12,134 bases of DNA from Jatrophihabitans sp964252635 (GTDB lineage: Bacteria; Actinomycetota; Actinomycetes; Mycobacteriales; Jatrophihabitantaceae), in NCBI RefSeq assembly GCF_964252635.1, contig NZ_CAXUNP010000069.1:1-12134 (forward strand). Direction: 5' to 3'. The notes beneath the pieces are model-generated. The model did not search any database and was not told the DNA's origin. It saw nothing but the letters and a program-made list of their open reading frames with translations. The translations under genes and the position numbers were made by a program. The stretch's first letter is position 1, and each line of letters opens with the position of its first letter. Shown here one piece after another: positions 5,977-12,134 of this stretch.

Positions 5977-7068
5977 TCAGGACCGCGGACGGAACGCCGG
6001 GGCGAGGGCCAGCTCGACGTCGCCCCAGCGGTGCCGCAGCTCGGTGCGCAACGACGCCGACAGCTCGGCCAGCGCCGGCAGCTCGGGCGAGCGAGCGGCG
6101 AGGCCGAGCCGGTGCAGCACCGTCGCGCGCCGGGTGGGGGCGGTGCGGTCCGGGTGGTGGGCGACGTCGTCCTGCAACGCCCGGTCGACGAACCAGGTCA
6201 CCGACGTCAGGGCCCAGCCGACGGTGGCGGCCTCCAGGTCGCGTTCGAACGCGGCGTCACCGACCTCGGGCAACCCGTCCCGGGCGGTGCGGCGGTACGC
6301 CTCGACGGCGCGGTCGGCCGCGTCGTCCGGGATCGCCCACGAACACCAGCACGTGGGCCACGGGACGCGTAGGTAGGCGACGTCCCACGTGACGTGCCGC
6401 CACTGCGCGCCCTCGTAGTCGACGAGCAGGTAGCGGGCACCCCGCCGCACCGCGTCGTCGGGACAGGTGTCGACCGGTGACAGCGACGACGCCCCGTCGC
6501 CGCCCAGCCGGGTGGCGAGTCCCCGCAACTCGTCCATCGCGCCGGTGGGCACGCTGACGCCGAGCCGTGCGCACAGCTCCGGCAGCGCCGTCGCGGCGTC
6601 CCCGAGCTCACCGGTGACCCGGCTCCGGGACACGTGCAGTTCTCCCTGCCGCGCGGCCAGCTCGGCGACGAACCGGTCGCGCAGCGGGCGGGCGGCGGCG
6701 TGCAACCGCGCCACCGCCTCGGCCCATCCGCACAAGGCGTCGGCCGCGGCGTCCGGGTCGGCGCCGAGCAGCGCGTCGGCGACCGTGGGCCCGTCACCCA
6801 GGTCACTCATGACGACGACGCCCGTCGCGGCGTCGGCGGCCAGCAGCTGCGGTGCGAGCCCCGGCGGCAGCACGCGCAGGGCGGCCGTCTCGCGCACCCA
6901 GCCCTCGCCGGCGTCGAGGAAGCGCTTGACGACCGCGGTGTGGTCGGCGTCGGACGTCCGGACGCGGATCCGATCGACCCGGCAGCGCTCGCCGCCGCGC
7001 AGCCGCTCCACCGGCTCGAGCTGCGCGTCCGGCAGCAGGCGGCGCACCGGCTCCAGGTCGTCGCGCAT
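5977..7068 (-). CDS. Divergent aminoglycoside-phosphotransferase-fold (APH family) protein
   Basis: A 363-aa protein with the outline of the APH/choline-kinase family, which transfers phosphate from ATP to small molecules. Visible kinase elements are AVVKRF with the likely ATP-binding Lys48, VRETAALRVL with the likely partner Glu60, a hinge-like VVVMSDLGDG (84-93), a helix GWAEAVARLHAA (114-125), the catalytic-loop region LSPVDTCPDD (196-205), and LVDYEGAQWRHVTWDVAYL (215-233) with the metal-binding Asp217. The usual HGDxxxxN reads PVDTCPDD: the catalytic Asp200 is kept, but His is Pro and the final Asn is Asp. The segment WPTCWCSW (237-244) is Cys/Trp-rich. It starts 17 nt after truB, so it is probably in the same transcript, with a weak G-rich site only. 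No evidence ties it to antibiotic resistance; the substrate is unknown. Confidence 0.8.
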   Translation of the reverse strand: MRDDLEPVRRLLPDAQLEPVERLRGGERCRVDRIRVRTSDADHTAVVKRFLDAGEGWVRETAALRVLPPGLAPQLLAADAATGVVVMSDLGDGPTVADALLGADPDAAADALCGWAEAVARLHAAARPLRDRFVAELAARQGELHVSRSRVTGELGDAATALPELCARLGVSVPTGAMDELRGLATRLGGDGASSLSPVDTCPDDAVRRGARYLLVDYEGAQWRHVTWDVAYLRVPWPTCWCSWAIPDDAADRAVEAYRRTARDGLPEVGDAAFERDLEAATVGWALTSVTWFVDRALQDDVAHHPDRTAPTRRATVLHRLGLAARSPELPALAELSASLRTELRHRWGDVELALAPAFRPRS

Positions 7069-7085
7069 CCGGTCGGTCTACCCCG

Positions 7086-8012
7086 TCAGCCCGCGGGGGT
7101 GAACACCAGCACGGGCCGCGCGCGACCGTCCCGGTCCTGCAGCAGCGCGACGGCCCGTCCCTGCTCGTCCAGTGCTCCGTGGGTCCCCGGGGCGCCGGTC
7201 GGCTCGAGGCTCCGGCCGAAGCTCAACTCGCGGGCCTCGTCGGTGTCGACGGTGCGGACGGGCAGAGCACGGGTGACCGCCGCGGCCAGCGGCAGGGTGA
7301 CCGGGTGGTCGCGTTCGGCGAGCGCGTCGAGGGTCGCCGCGCCGTCGAGGGTGAACGGGCCGACCCGGGTGCGGCGCAGCGCGGTGAGGTGGCCGCCGGT
7401 GCCCAGCGCCGCGCCGAGGTCCCGGGCGAGGGCGCGGACGTAGGTGCCCGACGAACACTCGACGCGGACGTCGACGTCGAGCAGGTCCGGTGCGGGTCGG
7501 CTGACGCCCAGCGCCTCGAGACGGGTGACGGTCACGGGCCGCGACGCCAGCTGCGGCGCCTCCCCGTCGCGCACGCGCTTGTAGGCGCGTTCGCCGTCGA
7601 CCTTGATGGCCGACACCGAGCTCGGTACCTGGAGGATGTCGCCGGTCAGGGGCTTGAGGGCGGCGCGCACCGCGTCCTCGTCGATCGCGGCGGCCGACGC
7701 ACCCCCCGTGACGTCACCCTCCGCGTCGTCGGTGAGGGTGCTCTGCCCGAGCCGCACGGTGGCGTCGTAGGCCTTGTCCGCGAGCACCAGGTGGTGCAGC
7801 AGCCGGGTCGCGGTCCCGACCCCGACGACGAGCACGCCGGTGGCCATCGGGTCCAGGGTGCCGGCGTGCCCGACGCGGCGGGTACGCGCCAGGCGCCGCA
7901 GGCGAGCCACGACGTCGTGGGACGTCCACCCGGCCGGCTTGTCGACGACGACCAGGCCGTCGGGGGTGGGTGGCCGGTCCACAGGGCTGTCCGGGCCGAG
8001 GGCCGCGGTCAC
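7086..8012 (-). CDS. truB: tRNA pseudouridine(55) synthase
   Basis: TruB converts U55 in the T-loop of tRNAs to pseudouridine and also helps tRNA folding. The 308-aa product begins with a short leader, then GLVVVDKPAGWTSHDVVARLRR (19-40), and the catalytic motif GHAGTLDPMATGVL (48-61) with the nucleophilic Asp54. TYVRALARDLG lies further on, and a C-terminal PUA-like region ends the protein. The GTG at 8010-8012 overlaps the upstream stop as GTGA, so translation is probably coupled to the Mce-associated-like gene. A longer in-frame start at 8048 would overlap that gene by 40 nt and is unlikely. No strong Shine-Dalgarno sequence is visible, which fits coupling. Confidence 0.95.
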   Translation of the reverse strand: MTAALGPDSPVDRPPTPDGLVVVDKPAGWTSHDVVARLRRLARTRRVGHAGTLDPMATGVLVVGVGTATRLLHHLVLADKAYDATVRLGQSTLTDDAEGDVTGGASAAAIDEDAVRAALKPLTGDILQVPSSVSAIKVDGERAYKRVRDGEAPQLASRPVTVTRLEALGVSRPAPDLLDVDVRVECSSGTYVRALARDLGAALGTGGHLTALRRTRVGPFTLDGAATLDALAERDHPVTLPLAAAVTRALPVRTVDTDEARELSFGRSLEPTGAPGTHGALDEQGRAVALLQDRDGRARPVLVFTPAG

Positions 8013-9133
8013 GTGCCGTTGACGGCGTCGATCGAGCTCGTGACCCACTGGCCGGACACCCGCACGACGGTGACCCGGTAACGACCGTCGGACACGACGG
8101 AGGTCTTGCCGTCCGCGGTGCGGTTGCCGGTCGCGGCGACGAGCATGACCAGGGTGTCCCCCAGCGCCCGCTCGACCGCGACGGCCGTGACCGATCCGCT
8201 GAGGTCGTAGCCACCGGCCGTGATCCGTTGGCGCGCCGTGGCTGACTGCTTGGCGAGGCTCGATCGCAGCGGATCGACGGCGCCCGCCAGGGCGGTGTTG
8301 TAGTCGGCGTCGTAGTGGTCGTGTCGCAGCGTGAGCACGGCCGTGACCTCGGAGCGGCCGGCCTCGGCGGCCGCGCGCAACCCGCTCGTGCCCGCCGGCA
8401 GGCCGGCGTTGCGGTCGGCGTCGAGCCCGGCGACGAGGTAACGGTTGCCCTCGCGCTGCATCGTCGCCGTCAACGTCACCAGGGTGGCCCGGGCCCTGCC
8501 TTTCGTGGAGTCGTCGGTCACCGACTGCGAACCGAAGATCAGCACCTTCGCGCTCTTGCCGTCCTTGGCCATCTCACCGATGCCTGCGGCGAGCAGGTTG
8601 AAGGTCTGGACGCGGTGCAGGCGACGGGCCGTTGCGGCCAGCGAGCCGGTGAGCGCGGTGCGGAACGACGTCCGGTAGGCACCGGTGGTGACGTTCTGAC
8701 CGTTGCTGAGGGTGGTGTCGAGGCTGCGGTAGTCGTAGGCGGTCACGGCGACGACGTCGGACGTGGCACCCGCGACGAAGGCATCGGCAGCCGCGCTGTC
8801 GGTGACGGTCGCGGCGCTCTGGTCCGCCGCGGACGACGAGCTGCCGGCCCCGCCGGAGCCGCCGCTGCGGTCCCGCACGATGAGGAAAACGGCGATGACG
8901 ACCGCGACCACGACGACGCCCGCCGCGGCGAGGTGCCATCGGCGCCGGCCGCCACGTCGCGCCCGGGCGTGCGCCGGCCCCGGGGACACCACGTCCTCGG
9001 TCGCAACGTCCTCGGTCGCAACGTCCTCGGTGGGGAGTTCCTCTGCGGGCTCGTCCGCGGTGGGCACGGCATGACGCGGCGCAGGTCGCGGCCGGGGGGC
9101 CGGGGGCGCGGGTTCGTCGTCGATGTCGGCCAT
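8009..9133 (-). CDS. Membrane-anchored protein with two tandem Mce-associated/NTF2-like domains
   Basis: A 374-aa protein with a Pro/Asp/Glu-rich, probably disordered cytoplasmic N-terminus (1-50) and a basic cluster ARARRGGRRR (56-65). One transmembrane segment (about 66-86, LAAAGVVVVAVVIAVFLIV) and a Gly/Ser linker (91-105) follow. Two similar extracytoplasmic modules come next, about 113-241 and 252-371. Both read VTAV, then an Asp, GAY/GAV followed by S-L, a conserved VLIF/VMLV strand, and both end in a strand plus YLVAGLDAD or WVTSSIDAV. This resembles Mce-associated membrane proteins, which accompany lipid/sterol Mce importers in actinobacteria and usually carry one such domain. No mce genes are seen here. 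The ATG at 9131-9133 is chosen because the longer frame would overlap rbfA; no good Shine-Dalgarno site is seen. It overlaps truB by 4 nt. Topology is firm, role unknown. Confidence 0.75.
   Translation of the reverse strand: MADIDDEPAPPAPRPRPAPRHAVPTADEPAEELPTEDVATEDVATEDVVSPGPAHARARRGGRRRWHLAAAGVVVVAVVIAVFLIVRDRSGGSGGAGSSSSAADQSAATVTDSAAADAFVAGATSDVVAVTAYDYRSLDTTLSNGQNVTTGAYRTSFRTALTGSLAATARRLHRVQTFNLLAAGIGEMAKDGKSAKVLIFGSQSVTDDSTKGRARATLVTLTATMQREGNRYLVAGLDADRNAGLPAGTSGLRAAAEAGRSEVTAVLTLRHDHYDADYNTALAGAVDPLRSSLAKQSATARQRITAGGYDLSGSVTAVAVERALGDTLVMLVAATGNRTADGKTSVVSDGRYRVTVVRVSGQWVTSSIDAVNGT
8991..9031. repeat. 15-bp tandem repeat, 2.7 copies
   Basis: ACGTCCTCGGTCGCA occurs at 8991-9005 and 9006-9020 without a mismatch, followed by 11 further matching bases. 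On the minus strand it encodes the repeated pentapeptide TEDVA in the disordered N-terminal tail of the Mce-associated-like protein. The length is a multiple of three, so copy-number change keeps the frame. Confidence 0.9.
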
Positions 9134-9172
9134 GGCGCGCGTCAGCCTGCCACCTGTTCGGGCAACACGCAC

Positions 9173-9199
9173 GCACCACGGCCCGCTCGAGCGTGGTGC
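9173..9199 (-). terminator. Short hairpin after rbfA (weak terminator or processing site)
   Basis: GCACCACG (9173-9180) and CGTGGTGC (9192-9199) form a perfect 8-bp stem with an 11-nt loop just 7 nt beyond the rbfA stop. No T-run follows. It could attenuate transcription between rbfA and the next gene or mark an mRNA end; a chance GC-rich stem is also possible. Confidence 0.35.
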
Positions 9200-9206
9200 C
9201 GGTGGC

Positions 9207-9647
9207 TCAGTCCTCGTCGTCGCTCTCGACGCGCGGCTTGCGGTAGGGGTCGGCCTCACCGGCGGGCTGCGCGCCCTGACGGGCGGCGGCCAGCTTGGCG
9301 TCCTCGGCCGCGGCCGCGGCGAGCAGGTCCTCGAGCTGGCGGGCGTTGTCGGGCAGGGCGTCGAGCGTGAAGGTCAGCGTGGGGGTGAACCGCACGCCGG
9401 TCTGGCGGCCGACCTCGCTGCGCAGCACGCCCTTGGCGGATTCGAGAGCCGCGGCCGAGGCGACGCGGTCCTCCTCGTCGCCGAGCACCGTGTAGAAGAT
9501 CGTGGCGTCGTGCAGGTCGCCGGTGACCCGGACGTCGGTGATCGTCACCATGCCGAGTCGGGGGTCCTTGATCTGACGCTCGATGACGGTGGCGACGATC
9601 TGCTTGATGCGTCCGGACATCCGGCGGGCGCGGGCGGCGTCGGCCAT
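9207..9647 (-). CDS. rbfA: 30S ribosome-binding factor A
   Basis: RbfA binds the 30S subunit during late assembly, assists maturation of the 16S 5' end and is needed for efficient growth in the cold. The 146-aa product opens with ADAARARRMSGRIKQIVATV and has the typical KDPRLGMVTITDVRVTGDL (28-46). The RbfA-type KH fold has its AxG kink at AKG (71-73), followed by TGVRFTPTLTFTLD. The C-terminal tail is Ala-rich then acidic (ESDDED), as is common in actinobacteria. The ATG at 9645-9647 has AAGGAG 6 nt upstream, which fixes the start although the frame stays open further back. It lies 44 nt after ylxP, in the classic infB-ylxP-rbfA order. Confidence 0.96.
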   Translation of the reverse strand: MADAARARRMSGRIKQIVATVIERQIKDPRLGMVTITDVRVTGDLHDATIFYTVLGDEEDRVASAAALESAKGVLRSEVGRQTGVRFTPTLTFTLDALPDNARQLEDLLAAAAAEDAKLAAARQGAQPAGEADPYRKPRVESDDED

Positions 9648-9653
9648 GTCGTG

Positions 9654-9659
9654 CTCCTT
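9654..9659 (-). promoter_or_regulatory. Shine-Dalgarno site of rbfA
   Basis: AAGGAG on the minus strand, 6 nt from the ATG at 9645-9647. It rules out a start 43 codons further upstream in the same open frame, which would overlap ylxP. Confidence 0.8.
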
Positions 9660-9691
9660 CGTTGTGGTGGTACCCGATGAGTCCAGCTGGG

Positions 9692-9991
9692 TCAGTCCAG
9701 GTCGTCGTCGTCGAGCACCCGGGTGCGCGTCGAGAGCAGCTCCAGTTCCGGCCGGCCCGCGACCAGGCGCTCGCACGCGTGGAGCACCTCGACGACGTGG
9801 GCCCGCTCACCGGCGACCAGCGACACCGAGAACTCGGCCCGCCGGTGCAGCCCGGCATCCCCGGTCTCTGCCGCCGAGACCTCGAACCTGCGGCGCAGCT
9901 CGGCGACCACCGGCCGGACCAGGGACCGCTTCTCCTTCAGCGAATGCACGTCGCCGAGCAGGCAGTCAGCGACCAGCACACCTACGACCAC
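9692..9991 (-). CDS. ylxP: DUF503 (YlxP-like) protein
   Basis: A 99-aa cytoplasmic protein of the DUF503/YlxP family, found next to infB and rbfA in many Gram-positive bacteria and suspected to act in ribosome assembly, though its function is not established. The signature SLKEKRSLVRPVVAELRRRFEVSAAE lies at residues 17-42, then GLHRRAEFSVSLVAG (47-61), a helix AHVVEVLHACERLVAGRPELELL, and an acidic end (VLDDDDLD). The GTG at 9989-9991 is chosen because the product then starts VVGVLVADCLLGDV, as homologues do, and AAGGGG lies 8 nt upstream. In-frame GTGs 9 and 39 nt earlier would add atypical residues. It is co-directional with infB but separated by a hairpin, so its transcription may depend on readthrough; no -10 box is evident in the gap. 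Confidence 0.9.
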   Translation of the reverse strand: MVVGVLVADCLLGDVHSLKEKRSLVRPVVAELRRRFEVSAAETGDAGLHRRAEFSVSLVAGERAHVVEVLHACERLVAGRPELELLSTRTRVLDDDDLD

Positions 9992-10095
9992 ACCAGCCAC
10001 CCCTTCCAGCCAGGGCCTCGACCGAACCACGACAGCAAGATCAACGACCAGAGCGCAACGAGAGAGCCGAGCAGACGAACGCGACGAGGTGGCGG

Positions 10096-10152
10096 GATGA
10101 GGGCCGTCCGACCGGTTATAAATCCTTGGCGTTCGGTCGAACGGCCCTCATC
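10096..10152 (-). terminator. 19-bp gene-end stem-loop after infB with an A+T-rich loop
   Basis: GATGAGGGCCGT pairs perfectly across the loop (10096-10107 with 10141-10152), one position follows as U-G wobble on the minus-strand RNA, then CGACCG pairs with CGGTCG. The 19-nt loop contains GGATTTATAAC, strikingly A+T-rich for this genome. It lies 9 nt past the infB TAG. No T-run follows the stem. The wobble works only on the infB-sense strand, supporting a role as RNA 3' structure of infB. It may also be one copy of a dispersed palindrome. Confidence 0.6.
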
Positions 10153-10161
10153 ACGCGGAAC

Positions 10162-12134
10162 CTAGGAGCGAGGCTTCTCGCGCAGCTCGAACGTCTCGAT
10201 GACATCGTCGATCTTGATGTCGTTGTACGAGCCGAGCCCGATACCGCACTCGTAGCCGTCACGGACCTCGGTGGCGTCGTCCTTGAACCGCTTGAGCGAC
10301 TCGACGGTGAGGTTGTCGGCGACGACCGAACCGTCGCGCACCAGCCGCGCCTTGCTGTTGCGGCGGATGAGCCCGGTGCGCACCAGCGAACCGGCGATGT
10401 TGCCGATCCGCGGCACCCGGAAGACCTCGCGGACCTCGGCGGTACCGAGCTGCACCTCTTCGTACTCGGGCTTGAGCATGCCCTTGAGCGCAGCCTCGAT
10501 CTCCTCGATGGCCTGGTAGATCACCGTGTAGTACCGGATGTCGACACCCTCGCGCTCGGCGAGCTCGCGGGCCTTGCCCTCGGGCCGCACGTTGAAGCCG
10601 ATGACGACGGCGTCCGAGGCGATCGCCAGGTTGACGTCGTTCTCGGTGATCGCGCCGACGCCACGGCTCACGACGCGCAGCGAGACCTCTGCGCGGTCCT
10701 CGCCGATGTCGATGTTGACCAACGAGTCCTCGAGGGCCTCGACCGAACCGGACACGTCACCCTTGATGATCAGGTTGAGCGCCTCGACCTTGCCCTCGGC
10801 GAGGGCCTGGTCCAGGTCGTCCAACGAGACCCGACGCCGGCTCGACGCGAGCTGTGCGTTGCGCTCCCGCGCCTCGCGACGGCTGGCGATCTGCCGGGCG
10901 ATCCGGTCCTCCTCGACGACGAGGAACGAGTCACCGGCGCCGGGCACCGAGGTGAGACCCAGCACCTGCACCGGCCGCGACGGGGTCGCGACGTCGACGT
11001 TGTCGCCGTTCTCGTCGAGCATGGCGCGCACGCGGCCGAACGCGTCGCTGGCCACCACCGAGTCACCGACGTGCAGCGTGCCGCGCTGCACGAGCAGCGT
11101 GGCCACCGGCCCGCGACCGCGGTCGAGCCGGGCCTCGATGACGATGCCCTGCGCGTCCTGGTCGGGGTTGGCCCGCAGGTCCAGCGCCGCGTCGGCGGTG
11201 AGCAGGACACCCTCGAGCAGGTCGTCGATGTGCAGGTTCGACCGCGCCGACACGTCGACGAACAGGGTGTCGCCGCCGTACTCCTCGGCCACCAGCCCGT
11301 ACTCGGTGAGCTGCTGGCGCACCTTGGCCGGGTTGGCGTCCTCCTTGTCGATCTTGTTCACCGCGACGACGATCGGCACGTTCGCAGCCTGGGCGTGGTT
11401 CAGCGCCTCGATGGTCTGCGGCATGACGCCGTCGTCGGCCGCGACGACCAGCACGACGATGTCGGTGGTCGCCGCCCCGCGGGCACGCATGGCGGTGAAC
11501 GCCTCGTGACCGGGGGTGTCGATGAAGGTGATCGGGCGGTCCTGGCCCTCGTGCTCCACGTGCACCTGGTAGGCGCCGATGTGCTGGGTGATGCCGCCGG
11601 CCTCGTCGCCCATGACGTTGGTCTTGCGGATCGCGTCCAGCAGGCGCGTCTTGCCGTGGTCGACGTGACCCATGACGGTGACGACCGGCGGGCGGGCCGT
11701 GAGGTCGTCCTCCGCGCCCTCGTCGTCGCCGAAGGTGAGGTCGAAGCTGTCGAGCAGCTCGCGGTCCTCGTCCTCGGGGCTGACGACCTGGATGCGGTAG
11801 TCGAGCTCGGCGCCGAGCAGCTGCAGGGTCTCCTCGTTCACCGACTGCGTCGCGGTGACCATCTCACCCAGGTGGAACATCACCTGGACGAGCGAGGCCG
11901 GGTTGGCGTCGATCTTGTCGGCGAAGTCCGACAGCGAGGCACCGCGCGGCAGGCGCAGCGTCGAGCCGTTGCCGCGCGGGACCTGGACGCCACCGGGCGT
12001 CGGAGCCGACATGTTGTCGAACTCCTGTCTGCGCTGCTTCTTGCTCTTCTTGCCACGGGCCGCGGGGCCACCGCGGCGGCCGAACGCGCCGGCCGTCTGG
12101 GCGCCACGGCCGCCGCGACCGGGGCCGCCGGGGC
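10162..12134 (-). CDS. infB: Translation initiation factor IF-2 (5' end outside the window)
   Basis: IF2 is the GTPase that places initiator fMet-tRNA on the 30S subunit and drives subunit joining. The visible 656 codons run from a Gly/Arg-rich region (PGGPGRGGRG) typical of the long actinobacterial N-terminal extension, through KKSKKQRRQEFDN just before an internal Met, to the end of the protein. GTPase motifs in the visible fragment are G1 GHVDHGKT (155-162), switch I GGITQHIGAY (179-188), G3 DTPGHEAF (205-212), G4 NKID (259-262) and G5 SARS (295-298), followed by the beta-barrel domains and the fMet-tRNA-binding C-terminus. The reading frame stays open to the window edge, so the ATG at 12010-12012 is internal and not the start. 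It ends with TAG at 10162-10164 and a stem-loop, and leads the infB-ylxP-rbfA-truB-ribF block. Confidence 0.97.
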   Translation of the reverse strand, partial: PGGPGRGGRGAQTAGAFGRRGGPAARGKKSKKQRRQEFDNMSAPTPGGVQVPRGNGSTLRLPRGASLSDFADKIDANPASLVQVMFHLGEMVTATQSVNEETLQLLGAELDYRIQVVSPEDEDRELLDSFDLTFGDDEGAEDDLTARPPVVTVMGHVDHGKTRLLDAIRKTNVMGDEAGGITQHIGAYQVHVEHEGQDRPITFIDTPGHEAFTAMRARGAATTDIVVLVVAADDGVMPQTIEALNHAQAANVPIVVAVNKIDKEDANPAKVRQQLTEYGLVAEEYGGDTLFVDVSARSNLHIDDLLEGVLLTADAALDLRANPDQDAQGIVIEARLDRGRGPVATLLVQRGTLHVGDSVVASDAFGRVRAMLDENGDNVDVATPSRPVQVLGLTSVPGAGDSFLVVEEDRIARQIASRREARERNAQLASSRRRVSLDDLDQALAEGKVEALNLIIKGDVSGSVEALEDSLVNIDIGEDRAEVSLRVVSRGVGAITENDVNLAIASDAVVIGFNVRPEGKARELAEREGVDIRYYTVIYQAIEEIEAALKGMLKPEYEEVQLGTAEVREVFRVPRIGNIAGSLVRTGLIRRNSKARLVRDGSVVADNLTVESLKRFKDDATEVRDGYECGIGLGSYNDIKIDDVIETFELREKPRS

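Noticed and set aside
5977..7068. Antibiotic-resistance aminoglycoside kinase
   Set aside because: Only the general fold is recognisable; the catalytic HGD is altered and the context is housekeeping, so a resistance role is not supported.
7075..7080. TAGACC exactly 6 nt before the ATG of the phosphotransferase-like gene, as a leaderless -10 box
   Set aside because: The last base of the hexamer is C instead of the critical T, and the gene starts only 17 nt after truB, so co-transcription is the simpler reading.
7179..8081. 300-codon plus-strand open frame opposite truB
   Set aside because: Antisense of truB with Gly/Arg/Val-biased sequence and no motifs.
8991..9031. Possible start of a CRISPR-like array
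   Set aside because: Units are directly adjacent 15-mers without spacers and encode a pentapeptide repeat in frame; this is a coding minisatellite.
8315..9370. 351-codon plus-strand open frame opposite the Mce-associated-like gene and rbfA
   Set aside because: Repetitive Gly/Arg content, no domain, and it conflicts with the minus-strand genes that have clear topology and family signatures.
12010..12012. ATG at 12012 as the infB start
   Set aside because: The frame is open to the window edge, and the upstream residues KKSKKQRRQEFDN are typical internal IF2 sequence.

Overview
This window shows the conserved translation and RNA-processing neighbourhood of a high-GC Gram-positive bacterium (Actinomycetota). 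Transcribed on the minus strand, so reading from right to left, the order is infB (5' end cut off), ylxP/DUF503, rbfA, a Mce-associated-type membrane protein, truB, a divergent phosphotransferase-fold gene, ribF, rpsO, pnp and an MFS transporter. One small gene, an SRPBCC-family protein, lies on the plus strand between ribF and rpsO. The very high GC content, frequent GTG starts, leaderless genes with TANNNT -10 boxes, and the actinobacterial signatures of the rpsO and IF2 proteins all support Actinomycetota. The genus cannot be fixed from the sequence alone.

Region by region. 10162-12134 is IF2, followed by a 19-bp stem-loop with an A+T-rich loop. 9134-9991 holds ylxP and rbfA (ribosome assembly). 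7086-9133 holds a membrane-anchored protein with two tandem copies of a Mce-associated/NTF2-like domain, joined to truB by a 4-base GTGA overlap. 5977-7068 is an aminoglycoside-phosphotransferase-like protein whose HGD motif is altered. 4977-5927 is ribF, with a probable leaderless start. 4526-4963 is the plus-strand SRPBCC gene, also apparently leaderless with the same TACAGT box, and it converges on ribF. 4051-4436 is rpsO with its promoter, a 5' leader with a hairpin, and a clear terminator. 1537-3774 is pnp. Next come a strong palindrome and an extraordinary G/C-only stretch with 12-, 18- and 11-base G runs. 71-1255 is an MFS exporter whose 5' end looks damaged, followed by a palindromic gene-end element.

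Functionally, most genes serve translation: initiation (IF2), 30S maturation (RbfA, S15), tRNA modification (TruB), flavin cofactor supply (RibF) and RNA turnover (PNPase). The accessory genes (Mce-associated-like, phosphotransferase-like, SRPBCC, MFS) are the lineage-specific part. I see no CRISPR array, insertion sequence, phage gene, tRNA or rRNA. I do not see a clear new biological system here. The best leads are the palindromic gene-end elements, the G-run block (artefact or real), the duplicated-domain protein and the phosphotransferase with altered catalytic residues.
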